A program made the position numbers and the translations under genes. This document shows, piece after piece, positions 12,272-24,575 of a DNA stretch of 64,000 nt (the stretch's first letter is position 1; each line of letters begins with the position of its first letter). This stretch comes from Ramazzottius varieornatus. Taxonomy: Eukaryota > Tardigrada > Eutardigrada > Parachela > Ramazzottiidae. The notes under the pieces are model-generated. The model saw only the letters and a list, made by a program, of their open reading frames with translations. It did no database searches and had not been told where the DNA came from. The stretch spans positions 1,631,270-1,695,269 of the forward strand of contig BDGG01000003.1 of the NCBI GenBank assembly GCA_001949185.1, given 5' to 3'.

Positions 12272-15200
12272 TCAATAGAACAACGCCACACAATGTGCCA
12301 GTCGATGATGGGGATAAAGTGTTCACTAGCGCTCAACGCTAGGATGTATTCTTCAAACGGATAAAGGAATATGCCCGGACGAGATCTTCGTGAAACAAAG
12401 GCAGTCAAAGTCGGGCTTCGGTGAATGTGTAAGATCAGAAAATAGCCTTCACCATGAAGGCATCAAGTAATCTTTCAACGGAGAAAGGCTTCTTGCCCTG
12501 TATCTATCAAGAAGGATATCAGCGTACAGAGATGGTTAGATAGAAAGATTGGAATTCAACATAGTACTGCTCTGTTACTCTTTCACAATCTCCTCTCTTG
12601 GTAGTACACTTTCTCTTACGCTCTGCCCTGTATTTCAGAATGATGCTTATAGCAGGGACGACTCAGATCCATTTAGACGCAGTACGTCGATCGCCGACGA
12701 GCATGTGCAATGCTCACTCCATGTGGGTGGGCGTGGCTTTCAGTCTTCTCTATGCCGGTAAAAAGAGGCGGTCCCGCTGAACATAAAACGCGTTTTCATG
12801 ACACCCGGCGCAAACCTCTTTCTCTAACCATGTTTCAGTCACGGTTATTGTTCTGCAATATTGTGATCCTTGACTGGACGAACTATGCATATATCTGGGC
12901 TATTCAGACCGGGTTCTGAATACCGTAACACCGTGCGCGATGTCGCCGTCGTTTCGTCCCAGCTTATCGCGCGTATACGCCTGTTTCCAGTTGTGGTCTC
13001 GACTTCCCGGTATGCTATCATGAGACCTATGGTCCCCTATCTGCCGGGCAAAATAAGCGGTCGCAGCAATTTCAATAGCATGTTTGTCTGCGCCATTGTG
13101 CCTAACGGCGTCGTCGCCGCCAGACCTTCGTCCGTCCATCAGTGGTCTGATAGCTGATAATATGCGGTTGTGCTCTTATTGTTCAAACAGCAGCACTTGC
13201 CTTGATGGACGGCTGCATAAACTGTTTGAGCAAGTCTTGGTTTGAGTTTCGGTAAAAGCGGAGAGAAAGCCTGGACAGCCTTTTCCTTGATGTAACGTCG
13301 AGGTGCGCAGAAAGCAGGCTATTCATACATCGCAGTGTGCGCCACTTATACCGACGGCAAACATCTCAAAGTCAGTTTCCTTACCAACCTGCCCATTATG
13401 ACACACTTTCAGCTGGTGTGTTCCAGCGCGTGATAACAAACGGGGGTGACGGCAGTTTAACGCTTCAAGTATTTGCCCTATGATTCCGCTAGACTTTTCG
13501 CCGAAAGGCCCAAGTCATACAGTAGAAAGGTGTGTACCTTTTTTCCATTATACCGCACAAAGCTGAGCGCCTCGCGTCTCTCGCTGTTAATTACCAGCAT
13601 ATTTTCCTATCTAAATTTACATACTGATTATACGGTTCACCCTCTCGGCTCGACGCAACGCCTGTCAGACAGATACATTTAATCTAAGGTGTCCGCCCAC
13701 TATGTTTCCAATTACAGCGTTCGAAAACAACCATCATGTTATTAAGCTTTCTCATTTTTGTTTTTTAGCCTGTCGCGTCAAACTGGCGCGCTCTTCGCCG
13801 TTTAATGTCCAAGTGGAAGGTCGAGCGCAACCCGACCGTCCTGTGAGACTCTTGTTATTGTTCCGCCAACCGTGTAACTAGTAAAACGCCGCAGGGTTCT
13901 ACGGTGACGTCATGGAGCTCTTGACAACACTGAAAAGAGGCTACTCACTGCCTCAAAAAACTTCCTTATTGTTCTGTGAAGACTGCAATGTTACATACAA
14001 CTTCCTAGTCATGCACCCGAGAACAATATCAAAGCTCATGTACAGAAATGTGGTGAGGAGGTAATAAGTCGTGAAGGATGCTGTATTATGCATAGGGCGC
14101 TTATAAGCTTACTGCCATGATGAATGGTTGGAAAACTTGGTGATACTTTGTGATACACTTGGCGTGGTTCGCTCGATTGATTTTTATAAATTGCCAACAA
14201 CGTTTTTGAGCTGATTAGAAAGCGTCACGCTTAATAGGCTCAGGCCGTAGATCAAGCGTTTTCCTCCATGTTGTGGCCAACGATGAGAAGCGAAGAGGGT
14301 GGTCCATTCCTCGGTAATGATTTCTGCATGGCGGCGTGCCAACAGGGGATGAATGCTGACATGGACAAAAAATATGTGTTTGCTCTTGGTCCATCCGCTC
14401 GATCATTTTCTTCTCTCTCCAGCTTCCCGTTTCATCCGGACAGATTGTGCCAAATGTGTCGTTTGTGTGCGCCATCGTCTACAGAAGCAATCTCTCAATC
14501 TGGCGTGCTGCGCCATTGTAAACAGAGAGGCAACACATGCTGTTTTATCATATTGCGTGTTCCCTATTTGTCAAGTTTTCTACTTCTTTTTATCGGATGT
14601 TTGCTCATACAGCAACGAAAGTAGTACATTACAGTACAGTGAGAATCGTTACATGACAGCGAGTTTTTTATGCTGGATAAAGAGAATGGTCTTTTTTGAG
14701 CTTTTGCGGTACTTCACTGAGTCAACAGAAAAGCAAGAAAAAATTAATGGACAGTGGCAGGATATGCAAGATCAAGATAGGGTATGTGGTGATGGTGACG
14801 CGGTCGTTGCCTTCGTTTTTCCTCCGGCATAGAGTGACACCGAGGTTAATCTGCACAAGGATGGATTAGATTATGCAATTTTTCTGGCAGATGTGCCACA
14901 CTTTAATCTGCAGACATCCCACCGACCAAGTAACCAAGTAACCATGCCAGGGAAACTTCACACTGCCTGCGGTACCAGGATCCGCAGTCCCGAGTGAAGC
15001 GTTACCCAAAACGCACCCCCGGGCGCGGAAAAATAGCTCCTCCAGTGCAAAGCGTCGACGAGGTTACATTATGACGACCCAGAGGCGTTTCTCGCTTGGT
15101 CCATCCACCCCTGTGTTCAGGTTCAGGACCAGTTGGATATCTACCTGGATAGTCTCTTGATGGTCCCACGGTGCACTGATCTAGGTACTAGCACATTGAC

Positions 15201-15985
15201 AAGGATATCGAACTTCCCTGAGGTGTCAGATTTTGTAATTACAGTGAAACGATCAAACAGCGGTGATGTAGCACTTCCTGGTGTAAATCTTCCATGTTGG
15301 TTTTCGATTAGACATGTGCCGCATGTCTCAAAAAAGCAGAATCCCAAGGGTGCGGCCCCATCTGCATGTCGTTGCGCCTGCATTTATCATAAGGCAATAT
15401 CATAACCGGCATAACCTTCGATCGTGCCCCATACGGTTGTAAGCGCCGAAGCCCACGACGCACCGTCAGCCTTGCACAACAATTGCAGCCAGAGCCCCAA
15501 TAACAATGATGGATGATCACCATTGCTTGCATCAACACATTCGCTTTCTTTGCTCTTTGCCTGCAGGAAAACGTAATTGTTAAAGCCCGCTGATTGTTAT
15601 ACGGAGACAGGCCACAGCTGAGCTCGCCTTGAGCTGCCTGATGCTGCAGGGTCACAGCTTGACAATGCCACCACCGAGTCAACATTTATTCGAAATTCGT
15701 ATTCATGATTGGAATCGTCGATGCTTCACCACTACATTTCTCCTTCTACTCCGCTCTCTTCTCTCGCTGTACAGCTAAGATTTCTTTGTCATCGTCCAAT
15801 TTTAAAACCCTTCTGCTAGAAGAATCAAGTGGGTCACTTCATCATCAAACATCTCTTGGTCTATCAACCACTCTTTGAATCCGTCCGCCATCTTCACTTT
15901 AGTTCCTCGTGATCCATCCAATCTACGATCGGCATGCTGCGCAATTCCTAACAGAGGTCTCAACGGTATCATTTATACTGGACAT
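12272..15985. other. Intergenic stretch, APP to first neprilysin
   Basis: About 3.7 kb upstream of both flanking genes, which are transcribed divergently, so it should hold both promoters. No ORF is supported. A decayed hairpin-family copy lies near 13290-13360 (AGGTGCGCA ... TGCGCCACTT). Nothing else stands out. Confidence 0.45.
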
Positions 15986-18900
15986 ATGGGAAAAATGCTC
16001 GGCAGGATTTCGTTCGCTGTCTCGGCTGCGTTATTTCTTGGATCAGCTGTAGCGTTTGAGATGAAATACAACAAGACAACAGGTTAGAGCCTTCGCACGT
16101 CCCAAGTTTACTTGATGGATTTTCCGTCCCTCGTACTCTGCGTAGCCTTACAGTTTTAGGGGTTTTCATCTGCAGGATCAAAATGGCCGATTCCAGACTT
16201 CGCTCAGCTCGGCATCGACCGGAACGAAACCGTCGACATACCTAGCGCCATCACGCCCGTTCCTCTGGATCTTAAGTCCACCCTTGTAACCAAGTCTTCA
16301 GCGAATGCTACGGTGCTCCATGTGGCGGAAGTATGCAGCACGGAAGCCTGTAATGCAACAGGTAAGCCCTCTGGCCCTTCGTACATACATCTAATACGTC
16401 GAGAAGCAGGAACCCTGGGGGTGTCGGACATTAGGACGGTCATCATGTACCGGTAGATCTGGCTTGATCGATTCGGCTAACATTACGCAAGCTGCATGTA
16501 TATTGATAGCACTGAATGACATCATGCTGGTCGAAACTGTAGACAGAATCAATACTGTACTTCTGTGTTCCGCAGCAAAAAGGATGCTTTCAGCGATCAA
16601 TTCCTCGGCCGATCCATGCGACGATTTCTTCACGTATGCATGTGGCGGATGGATCGCCGAACATCCCATTCCGGACAATGAGACGGAGGCCAGCATGTTC
16701 AAGAGTCTTTCGGAGAAGACGAAACGACTGGTTGAAGGTCAGTGTCCTATTCTTCTAAGATGTAGGCTTATCGTAACAAAATGACTCTTCTTGTTCGGGT
16801 CGCAACCGTAGCATGGCCGAGGCCGTATTGTTGGTCAGGTTTTGCGAAGGTTATCACTGCTTATTTCAGGAATGTTGGACAAGAATTACCCGCATATGTT
16901 CGAGTCGGAAGTGAAGGCCAAACGATTTTTTATGCAGTGCAAGAACCAGCGTAAGTTGATTCGTCTGCTTTCAATACATCTCACTTACATACATCCCCCA
17001 TTGTATGTCGTACGGAGAAGAGAGAAAACATTGGCTACGTACGAAATGTATGCCTTCCATTGTAGTTCGTCCTTTTAGGTGCAATTGAGGAGATGAGAGC
17101 TAAGCCTTTGATCGAACTTCTGGAGAAAGAAATTGGCGGTTGGCCCATCTTGAACAAAAACTGGGACGCCTCCAAGTTCGATCTGTTCGACGCCCTGCTG
17201 CAAGCCCATATGCAGGGAGACGACGTCCTGTTCAGCATTGAAGTTGGTCAAGACATGGAAATTCCTTCGAAGAACCTGTTGTACATCGGGGAACCCGAGA
17301 CGATGACTACGAAAGACGTCCTTCAGAGTGATGCCGGCAAGCCTGTGATAGAAAGCTACATCCAGTACATCTTTAACGTGACTTCACTTCTTCTGGGAGA
17401 CGCCCAAGATGCCCGTAATGTTAGCGAAGTCTCGGATGAACTGATGGACATAATCGACTTCAGTCGCTACCTGACCATGGTAAAAAATATTGCGATAGTC
17501 TACTGGTCAAAATGGGACGTGGGCGAACGAACTAAATTACGTTGTTACTTTAAGCGGCGCACGTTTTTGTTTTACTGGCTGGGCGTCACTTGCGGAAACG
17601 ATTAAAACTTGGACAAGAGTGATCTTCAAAGTGGCGCATATTTCCGTGTTATTGGCTGGAACTGTGCGCCACTTGAGAAGATATTGAACTATTTTAAACC
17701 GTATATGCTCACATCTCAATAATGTTGAGCCAAACATATCAATTATTTCAGGGACAAATGGGCGCAGTGGAAAAGCGGGATATGACCTCTTACAAGAACA
17801 AGACGACGCTCGGTGCGAACCAGAAGCATACCTTCACGCGGTCGATCTTCGGTCGGAACCTCACGAACTACCTTCGAGCCCTCTTTGCCGAAGTGGACAT
17901 GGGTGATATGATTCAAGAGAATTCCACTGTGGTGATTCGCTCGACTGTATTCTTCGACCGGCTGGACGAGAAGTTGAAGGAGCTGGAAGAAATGGGTGAT
18001 TCGGGAAAGCGCCGTCTGGCGAACTACATTGGGTGGAGAGTAATCACTAGTAACATCAAGCACATCTCTCAAGACTATCGGGACACATTCGAGGAGCATC
18101 AGCAACGAATACAGGGCCAGAAAAGCAAGAAAGAAAAGACGGCAGCCGAACGGTGTGCAGAAGACCTCAAGATGGCTATGCCCCTGGCAATTGGCGCCAT
18201 GTATGTCCGAGATTTCGTACCGGCAGAACTGAAACCAAAGGCAAGAATACAAAACCGATTGTTGAAAGTTTTACAGGCGAACAGATTGCAGTTATATTAC
18301 GACCCAGATGATACCATATTGGAACGGCAGTCCACTTTATTTATTTCTTCTACGTATTTTTGTAGGCTTCCATGATGGTCGCTGACATCAAGAACGGGTT
18401 TCAAGACTTACTCCAAGTGGCAAGTTGGATGGACAACGTCACGCTGAACACAGCCTTGGACAAGCTTAGTGGAATGCTCAACTTTGTGGGTTACCCGGGC
18501 GAACTCCAGCAAAATATTACTGCGGTAGATGAGGAGTACAGCGAGGTATGGTGCTAAGGTGTGTGCTAGCGTGCAGATTTGCCCATGGTTTAGTTATTTT
18601 GACGCCCTCATTACAGATGCACGTTGGTGAGAATTATTTCGAGACAGTTCAGGAGCTGAGCAAAGTTCAAGTGGTGAAGAACATGAAGAAGCTGCCCAAA
18701 GAAAACAAACGTTGGGACCCTATCGATGATGCCATGGATATCACTGCCGTCAATGCGTTCAACCTGGTAACGAAGAATATCATAGGTGTGTGGACTCACT
18801 GTAACAAAACGAGTAAGAAGTCTGGGATATCCAGTTCTCGAGCTCCAACTCGAATTTGAATGTAAATTGTAGACACATGCCGCAGCTTGTTTCTACATTG

Positions 18901-19711
18901 GAAAAGCAGACTGATACACAAGACTTGCGGTTCTTTTTCCAGTGGTTTTGGCTGCTCCTCTACAGCAGCCTTTCTATGACGCCCAAGTACCCCAATACAT
19001 CAACTATGGCGGCGTTGGATTCTTCCTTGGCCACGAAGTAACCCACGGCTTCGACGATCAGGGTAAGGAAGTGGCTTCCTTTGTCTCGATTCCCTTGTTC
19101 TGACTGAGCTTCAGCCGCGGTTCTTCGTTTAGGTTCCTCGTTCGATACACAAGGCCTAATGCGCACGTGGTGGTCGAACACAACCAAAAAGCTATATGAT
19201 GAAAAGAAGCAAGGCTTTGTAGAGCAGTACGGCAATTATTCACTCTCGCTCGGCAAGGTCAACGGTCAGCTTACTCTCGGTGAGAATATTGCGGACAACG
19301 GAGGCCTGAAAGCTGCATACCGAGTAAGAACGTTAGCATTCGGTCTATTGTGAGGTATTGTGAGCTATTGTGAGCAGTCAATCACTATTCCGAGTGCATG
19401 TTCAATGACTTGCGTTATGATGACAGGGTTACTTTGACCATTTCCGCCAGCGAGTCAAAGGTAATCGGGAGCCTTTACTACCGGGCATGACCAACTTCAC
19501 TGCCGAACAGCTCTTCTTCCTTTCCGCCGGCCAAGTGTGGTGCTCCAGCCACCGTCCCGAATCATCCAGGCTCGATCTCCTGACTGATGAGCACAGTCCG
19601 TCCAAGTTCCGCGTCGTCGGTCCTCTGTCCAACATGGTCGAGTTCGCCAGAGCCTACAAATGCCCAGTGGGCAGCAAGATGAATCCCAAGCACAAGTATT
19701 CCGTCTGGTAG
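15986..19711 (+). CDS. M13 family zinc metallopeptidase (neprilysin-like), copy 1
   Basis: Ectopeptidase of the neprilysin/ECE class that cleaves small extracellular peptides. Eleven exons join in phase: 15986-16082, 16176-16361, 16576-16737, 16870-16950, 17079-17479, 17752-18240, 18366-18545, 18617-18785, 18943-19062, 19133-19323 and 19427-19711 (786 aa). The N-terminus looks like a cleavable signal peptide (ISFAVSAALFLGSAVAF) rather than a long cytoplasmic tail plus anchor. The family start [16 protein letters not shown] is present. The zinc motif HEVTH (about 619-623) and GENIAD (third ligand Glu about 679) are intact, as are the catalytic-region DEHSPSKFRV His/Arg. The exon 6/7 intron uses a GC-AG boundary (AAG|gcaag). 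The C-terminus is YSVW instead of the usual CxVW. It sits directly upstream of a paralogue in the same orientation, with matching intron positions, so the pair arose by tandem duplication. Confidence 0.95.
17539..17602. repeat. Hairpin repeat copy A in neprilysin-1 intron 5
   Basis: CGTTGTTACTTTAAGCGGCG and GGGCGTCACTTGCGGAAACG are imperfect arms. It is adjacent to a second copy in the intron 17480-17751. Confidence 0.65.
17611..17697. repeat. Hairpin repeat copy B in neprilysin-1 intron 5
   Basis: GATCTTCAAAGTGGCGCATA and TGTGCGCCACTTGAGAAGAT pair almost perfectly around a loop containing TTATTGGCTGG, a loop motif shared with other copies. Confidence 0.88.
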
Positions 19712-20205
19712 ACTTTAAGCTTTTCTTCATGCTTCGAATTTTGATCTTTTGTCCTGCGATACTTTTGTAGGAGCTCTGTTCTCGAACGAACAGTAATCTG
19801 CTTGGCTTCTGTTTTCAAGTACGTTGCACGAACGACAAAAATGAGTTCTTCGATACTGTAATCTAATTTTTCATAATGACCGTGAATACGATCAAAATGA
19901 GCTGTCCGACCAGTAGACGCGCGTTTTTATCTTTGATTATGATTGTGAATTATTGGTTCCTTGTTTCAATTTGTTTGGCGCTTTAACGACATTAGCATTT
20001 TATGAGTTCGACGTGCTTCGCTTTTCACTGTACAAAGATTTTTCTTTCGTTTCAAAACTGTGTTAAAATTAGTCGCTCCGTTCCTTCCATAATTCGTTCT
20101 GAAAACTATCGGTCTGAAGCAAAGAATAGCGGGTCGAGATATAGCGGGAGTTTGTGCTCTGCATTTTGTTGAATATTTGTGAAGTTTCGATCTCGTGAAG
20201 ACTCG
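19712..20205. other. Spacer between the tandem neprilysins
   Basis: About 0.5 kb, AT-rich. It holds the 3' end of copy 1 and presumably the promoter of copy 2. No ORF or repeat is evident. Confidence 0.5.
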
Positions 20206-23200
20206 ATGATGGCACAGCGCCATTTTGACCTCAAACAGTGGCTGGTGATTCTTTCTGGTTTTTTTGCTGTACAACCGTTGTGCGAGGCGCAGAGGACGGA
20301 CATCGGTGTAAGCACACCTGTGCCGCTAAATCTGAGTACCACGGTAGTATCGGTGCCCGGAAACTCCACCCCGGTCGAAGTTTGCACAACGGAGGGTTGC
20401 ATAGCCATAGGTAAGTTATCAATAAAATTGCCACAGAATTGATCCTAGCCGGTGGAACATGCAAACGCTGAAACCTTATGTACGAATATTTCCTAGCTGA
20501 CCAAATTTTGTCCGGAATGAATTTTTCGGCGGACCCATGCGACGACTTTTTTGCCTTTGCCTGCGATAATTACATTGCTAAACACCCTCTCGGTAATCGC
20601 AAACAGTTTAACGTGATCGGTGAGCTGAGGGCCCAAGCTGAGCAGCAAGTCACAGGTAACGTCTGGGTTTGTCAAATATGGGTGGAACTTATGGCAGGCA
20701 CTCATCCTGTAAAGATTTCATTCTACAGATATGATGGAACCAAACGCCAATGACACAATGACGCTTTCTGACGCGGAGCTGAAAGCCAAGCGAATATATG
20801 CCCAATGCATGCAAAACCGTACGGTCATATCTGGGAGGCCCGTGCAGACGAAACGTACAAGATTAATTTTTTAAGTCGCGCATGCTTCCATCCGTTATAA
20901 CGAGAAGGTGCACCGCTTGAGGTAACGATCTTGTACGTTCTCGTTTTTCGACCACCCATCGCCTAAATATCATAAGCGGTTCGGTCAACGGGTTTTTGGG
21001 GCTATGTCTTTGGTTTCAGGTTTGGCCAAGAAGCCAGATGTTGAACCGCTGCTCCGGTTCATGAATGCCATAATGCTCAGCGGATGGCCCATGTTGAAAC
21101 CATCTTGGGACTCTTCCTCGTTCAACCTCTACAACGTGCTGCTGAACATGTCGAGTTTTGGCGTTCAGCCCTTTTTCATCACCGAGCTTGTACAGGACGT
21201 CGGAGACCCAACCCACAACCTCATCACTTTCGGCCAACCCACCACCTTTGCATCTAAAGACACCCTTCAGAGCGATATTGGTCAACAAGTGACGGTTTCG
21301 TATTTTGAGTACGTCGTCGGTGCAACGCGGCTTTTGCTGAAGCAGAGCGGTGTGAACCGATCCGTGTCCGCTGTTATGAACGACGCAATGGACATCGTCG
21401 ACCTCGAAATCGACCTCGCCATGGTAAACCAACGACCCTCAGTCCATCTTGGTTTGTCGGAGATAAATTGGAATGTCGGCAAATCACTCAAACATGATCA
21501 TCTTCCCAAGTGACGCACAGTTCCTGCCAGTAACAATGAAAGCGTGCTCCACTTGAGAAAACTCATGTTCAGTTCATCCCCGACGTCAAAGTTATATTGA
21601 TGTTTCTAGGCCGGTCTGGGTGACGTCGAACAACGGGACATCACCATGCTGAAAGACAAAATGTCGCTCGGAATGTTCCAAAATAACTTCCTGAACCAAT
21701 CCTCCTTCTTCCGCCAGTTCACCAGTTTCACACGCGACCTGTTCACGTTGGCCATTCTCTCCAACGAAATCGACAGGAACACGACTGTAGTACCAATGAC
21801 CGCGGAGGTCTTCCGTCGGATCGATGGTTTACTGGCATCTTTGGAAAGTTTAGGAGATGTTGGCAGACGCCGGATAGCTAACTACGTCGGGTGGCAGCTG
21901 GTCAACGCAAACTTGGCGTACTTGACGAAAGATTTTGCAATAGTACGCCAGGAATATTTGAGCAAGATTGGAATGTCAGCCAGCGATCCCAAAGATGACA
22001 CTGCAGCAGTCGAGTGCGGTAAGAGTCTCCGACAAGTTATGCCTCTCGCCGTGGCTTCGATTTACGTTAGAAACTTTGTCCCACCGGACCTGCAACCTAA
22101 GGTATAACTACATAGATTCAGACCAGGAAGTGAAATAGAATACAGCACTGGATTTTCTGTCAGGCGGCGATGATGATAACAGACGTCAAAGCGGGTTTCG
22201 GACAAATGCTACGAACAGCGAACTGGATGGATGATGCTACTACCACCACCGCATTGCAGAAACTGCAAAATATGCTTGTCTTTGCGGCTAACTCGAAAGA
22301 GATCACGGACAACGCAACCGCGTTGAACAGAGAGTACAGCGAGGTCCGTGCCGCGTAATAACGAGACCAAAAGTAAACTGGTGGCGGATATTACATCTTT
22401 CCGCAGGTCAAAATCGGAGATACTTTTTTGGACACTATGCAGATCATCATCAGGCTGAAGGTTACCAAAAATCTGCGGAAACTGACCCAGATGAACGTCC
22501 GACCGGACCCATACAACGATGCATACGATATCACTACAGTTAATGCATACAACGAACCGATTGAGAACCAGATAGGTAACTGCCGAAGTATACCTGCCTA
22601 CCTGCAGTATTCTGTTAGTTGTTGAAGTGGACTTGTTTGCAGTTATTCTAGCCGCTATTCTTCAGTCTCCGTTTTACGACTCCCAAGTACCACAGTATAT
22701 GAACTATGGAGGTATCGGCTTTGTGATTGGACACGAAATATCTCATGGATTTGATGACCAAGGTACGCTCCAGTTGACCTGAGTTCTTGGCACAAAACGC
22801 ACCTCTGAATACAATATACGCATATTGCGCGGAATATTCTCGATTTCGAACAGAGCAAACTTGTTTTTATAGGATCTCGGTTCGATGCGAACCAGCTTTT
22901 GCGAGACTGGTGGACCGACACGACCCGAGAGCTCTACGACAACAAAAAGGGTGGTTTTGTGAAACAGTACAGTAGTTTTTGTACCGAAGAAGTTGGTTGC
23001 TTGAATGGCAGACTGACGCTTGGAGAAAACATCGCAGATAACGGCGGAATCAAGGCCGCTTACAAGGTACCATAACTATCATAGCAGCGTTCTCAGATCG
23101 ATCACACTAAAGTCAGAAAACGTGTATTCTTAATTTTTTAGTTAGTAACGTTTCCGACTTGATTTCCAGGCCTATTTTGACTTCTTCAAGCTTCGCGTGA

Positions 23201-23454
23201 AGGGCGAACCGGAAGTCAGTCTTCCCGGTTTCACCGACTTCTCACCCGAGCAGATGTTCTTCCTGTCTGCGGGACATTTGTGGTGTGGGAGCACCAGTCT
23301 TGAGAAAGCACAGCTTCTCCTACTTACCGACCCGCATAGTTCAGCTCGATTCCGGGTGAATGGTCCCCTGTCAAACAGCCCTGAATTTGGTCAGGCTTAC
23401 AAATGCCCTTTGGGGTCCAAAATGAACCCGACACAAAAGTTCTCTGTATGGTAG
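20206..23454 (+). CDS. M13 family zinc metallopeptidase (neprilysin-like), copy 2
   Basis: Paralogue of the upstream M13 gene. Ten exons join in phase: 20206-20410, 20497-20655, 20729-20818, 21020-21423, 21610-22101, 22164-22343, 22407-22575, 22643-22762, 22873-23066 and 23170-23454 (765 aa). Two ATGs (20206, 20209) open a signal peptide ending near PLCEAQ, so the enzyme is probably secreted. The start [13 protein letters not shown] is followed by DNY, where family members usually have GGW. The zinc site HEISH (about 597-601) and GENIAD are intact. Several exon sizes equal those of copy 1 (180, 169, 120 and 285 nt). The C-terminus is FSVW, without the usual final cysteine. The exon encoding GENIAD carries an extra cysteine pair ([10 protein letters not shown]) that copy 1 lacks. 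Confidence 0.95.
20848..20944. repeat. Hairpin repeat copy in neprilysin-2 intron 3
   Basis: Outer arms ACGAAACGTACAAGA and TCTTGTACGTTCTCGT enclose AAGTCGCGCATG and AGGTGCACCGCTTGAGGT. The corresponding intron of copy 1 (16951-17078) lacks the element. Confidence 0.8.
21475..21584. repeat. Full-length hairpin repeat in neprilysin-2 intron 4
   Basis: Complete 110-bp element from GTCGGCAAATCACTC to GTTCAGTTCATCCCCGAC, with core AAGTGACGCA / GTGCTCCACTTGAG. It fills more than half of the 186-nt intron. Confidence 0.88.
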
Positions 23455-24575
23455 TTTCCTCCTGCATTAGATTTCAGACTTTGCTCCATCGGCATCCCTC
23501 TCATGTGTACTGTCTGAGTTCACTATGGAATCATTTCGGTTTCGTTATTTTAAACTGATAATTTATTTATCTTTTGTTTAAAGTGTAGAAGGCTCGGCGA
23601 AGCTAGAATAAGCCGCTTTAGCCGTTCTTAGCCGTGGCTAACAATATTTTAGCCGCGGCTAAAGCAGCTGAAATACTTTTAGCCACGGCTAGAATGTATT
23701 GTGCGTTCGATTGATTTATTGATGTTGAGTCGGCTGAAATAGTTTTGGCATCAATAAATCATTCGAACGCGCATACATTCTAGCCGTGGCTAAAAGTATT
23801 CCAGCTGCTTTAGCCGCGGCTTAAATGGCTTATTTTAGCTTCGCCGAGCCTTCTATAGTTGAAAGCCGTTTCCTTGTTCGCCAACAGCAGAAAAGAGTAC
23901 CCGGACTTAGTTTACGCATACGAGCTCGTACCGCACCGCACCATACTGACGGGAAGCAGAGATCTTATCAGCTGATCTTTCCCGGTAGTGGGATGATCGA
24001 AAGCTAATCTTAACTTCCTAAAACGGCCAAGTTGACCCGCCTCGCGAACTAAAAACTATGGCCGTAGAAGAATCCATAAAAAATGTTGGATGGGTTGGCC
24101 AGGAGGCTAAAAGTACCACCCATCGGTAGATGAAACAGAGCTTAGATATCTGCATGCTTTCAACATAGCCAAACCCTCATGGGTGATTCGCGTATCGCGC
24201 ATTTTTTCCTGCCTGTCTTCTACTCTCCCTCGACCGGCCTGCTTTTTCAAAACAAAAAATTGCTTCGTATCAATGGAACATCAGTTCCTTCTTGTCTCGT
24301 GCCACCGTGCCACCGCTTTCCTGTATTCTTCCATAGCTGATGTTGATCTATCGAATCCAACACCCTGTTACCACTTTAGAACCACCATCAAAAGCTTTCG
24401 AAACGTGTTTCGAATCCAGAATGTCTAGAATTAGCAGAAAGAGGCGCTGTGCGCGCCAAGCGGAGGTGTTCCGATATTTGGTATTTGCCTTATTAGATAC
24501 TCGCAAACGTCCCTGGCACGATCTGTAGAGGTTGCACACATGCCTCGCAATGTACAGTATTAGAGCTGCGTCAAG
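23455..24575. other. Intergenic stretch with palindromic repeat
   Basis: Between neprilysin 2 and the ubiquitin-like gene, which converge. Apart from the 270-bp palindrome annotated separately, nothing coding is supported. Confidence 0.5.
23586..23855. repeat. 270-bp near-perfect palindrome (foldback/MITE-like)
   Basis: The ends TAGAAGGCTCGGCGAAGCTA and TAGCTTCGCCGAGCCTTCTA are exact reverse complements, bounded by TA. Inside, each arm carries tandem palindromic modules of the type TTAGCCGNGGCTAA, then ACATTCTAGCC/GGCTAGAATGTAT and a central AT-rich loop with TTCGATTGATTTATTGAT and its complement. It is unrelated in sequence to the GTGGCGCA hairpin family. No coding capacity. Confidence 0.93.

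Noticed and set aside
13290-13360. Decayed hairpin-like copy in intergenic DNA
   Set aside because: Only the inner cores pair and the arms are too eroded to define an element; mentioned as a caveat to the intron bias.
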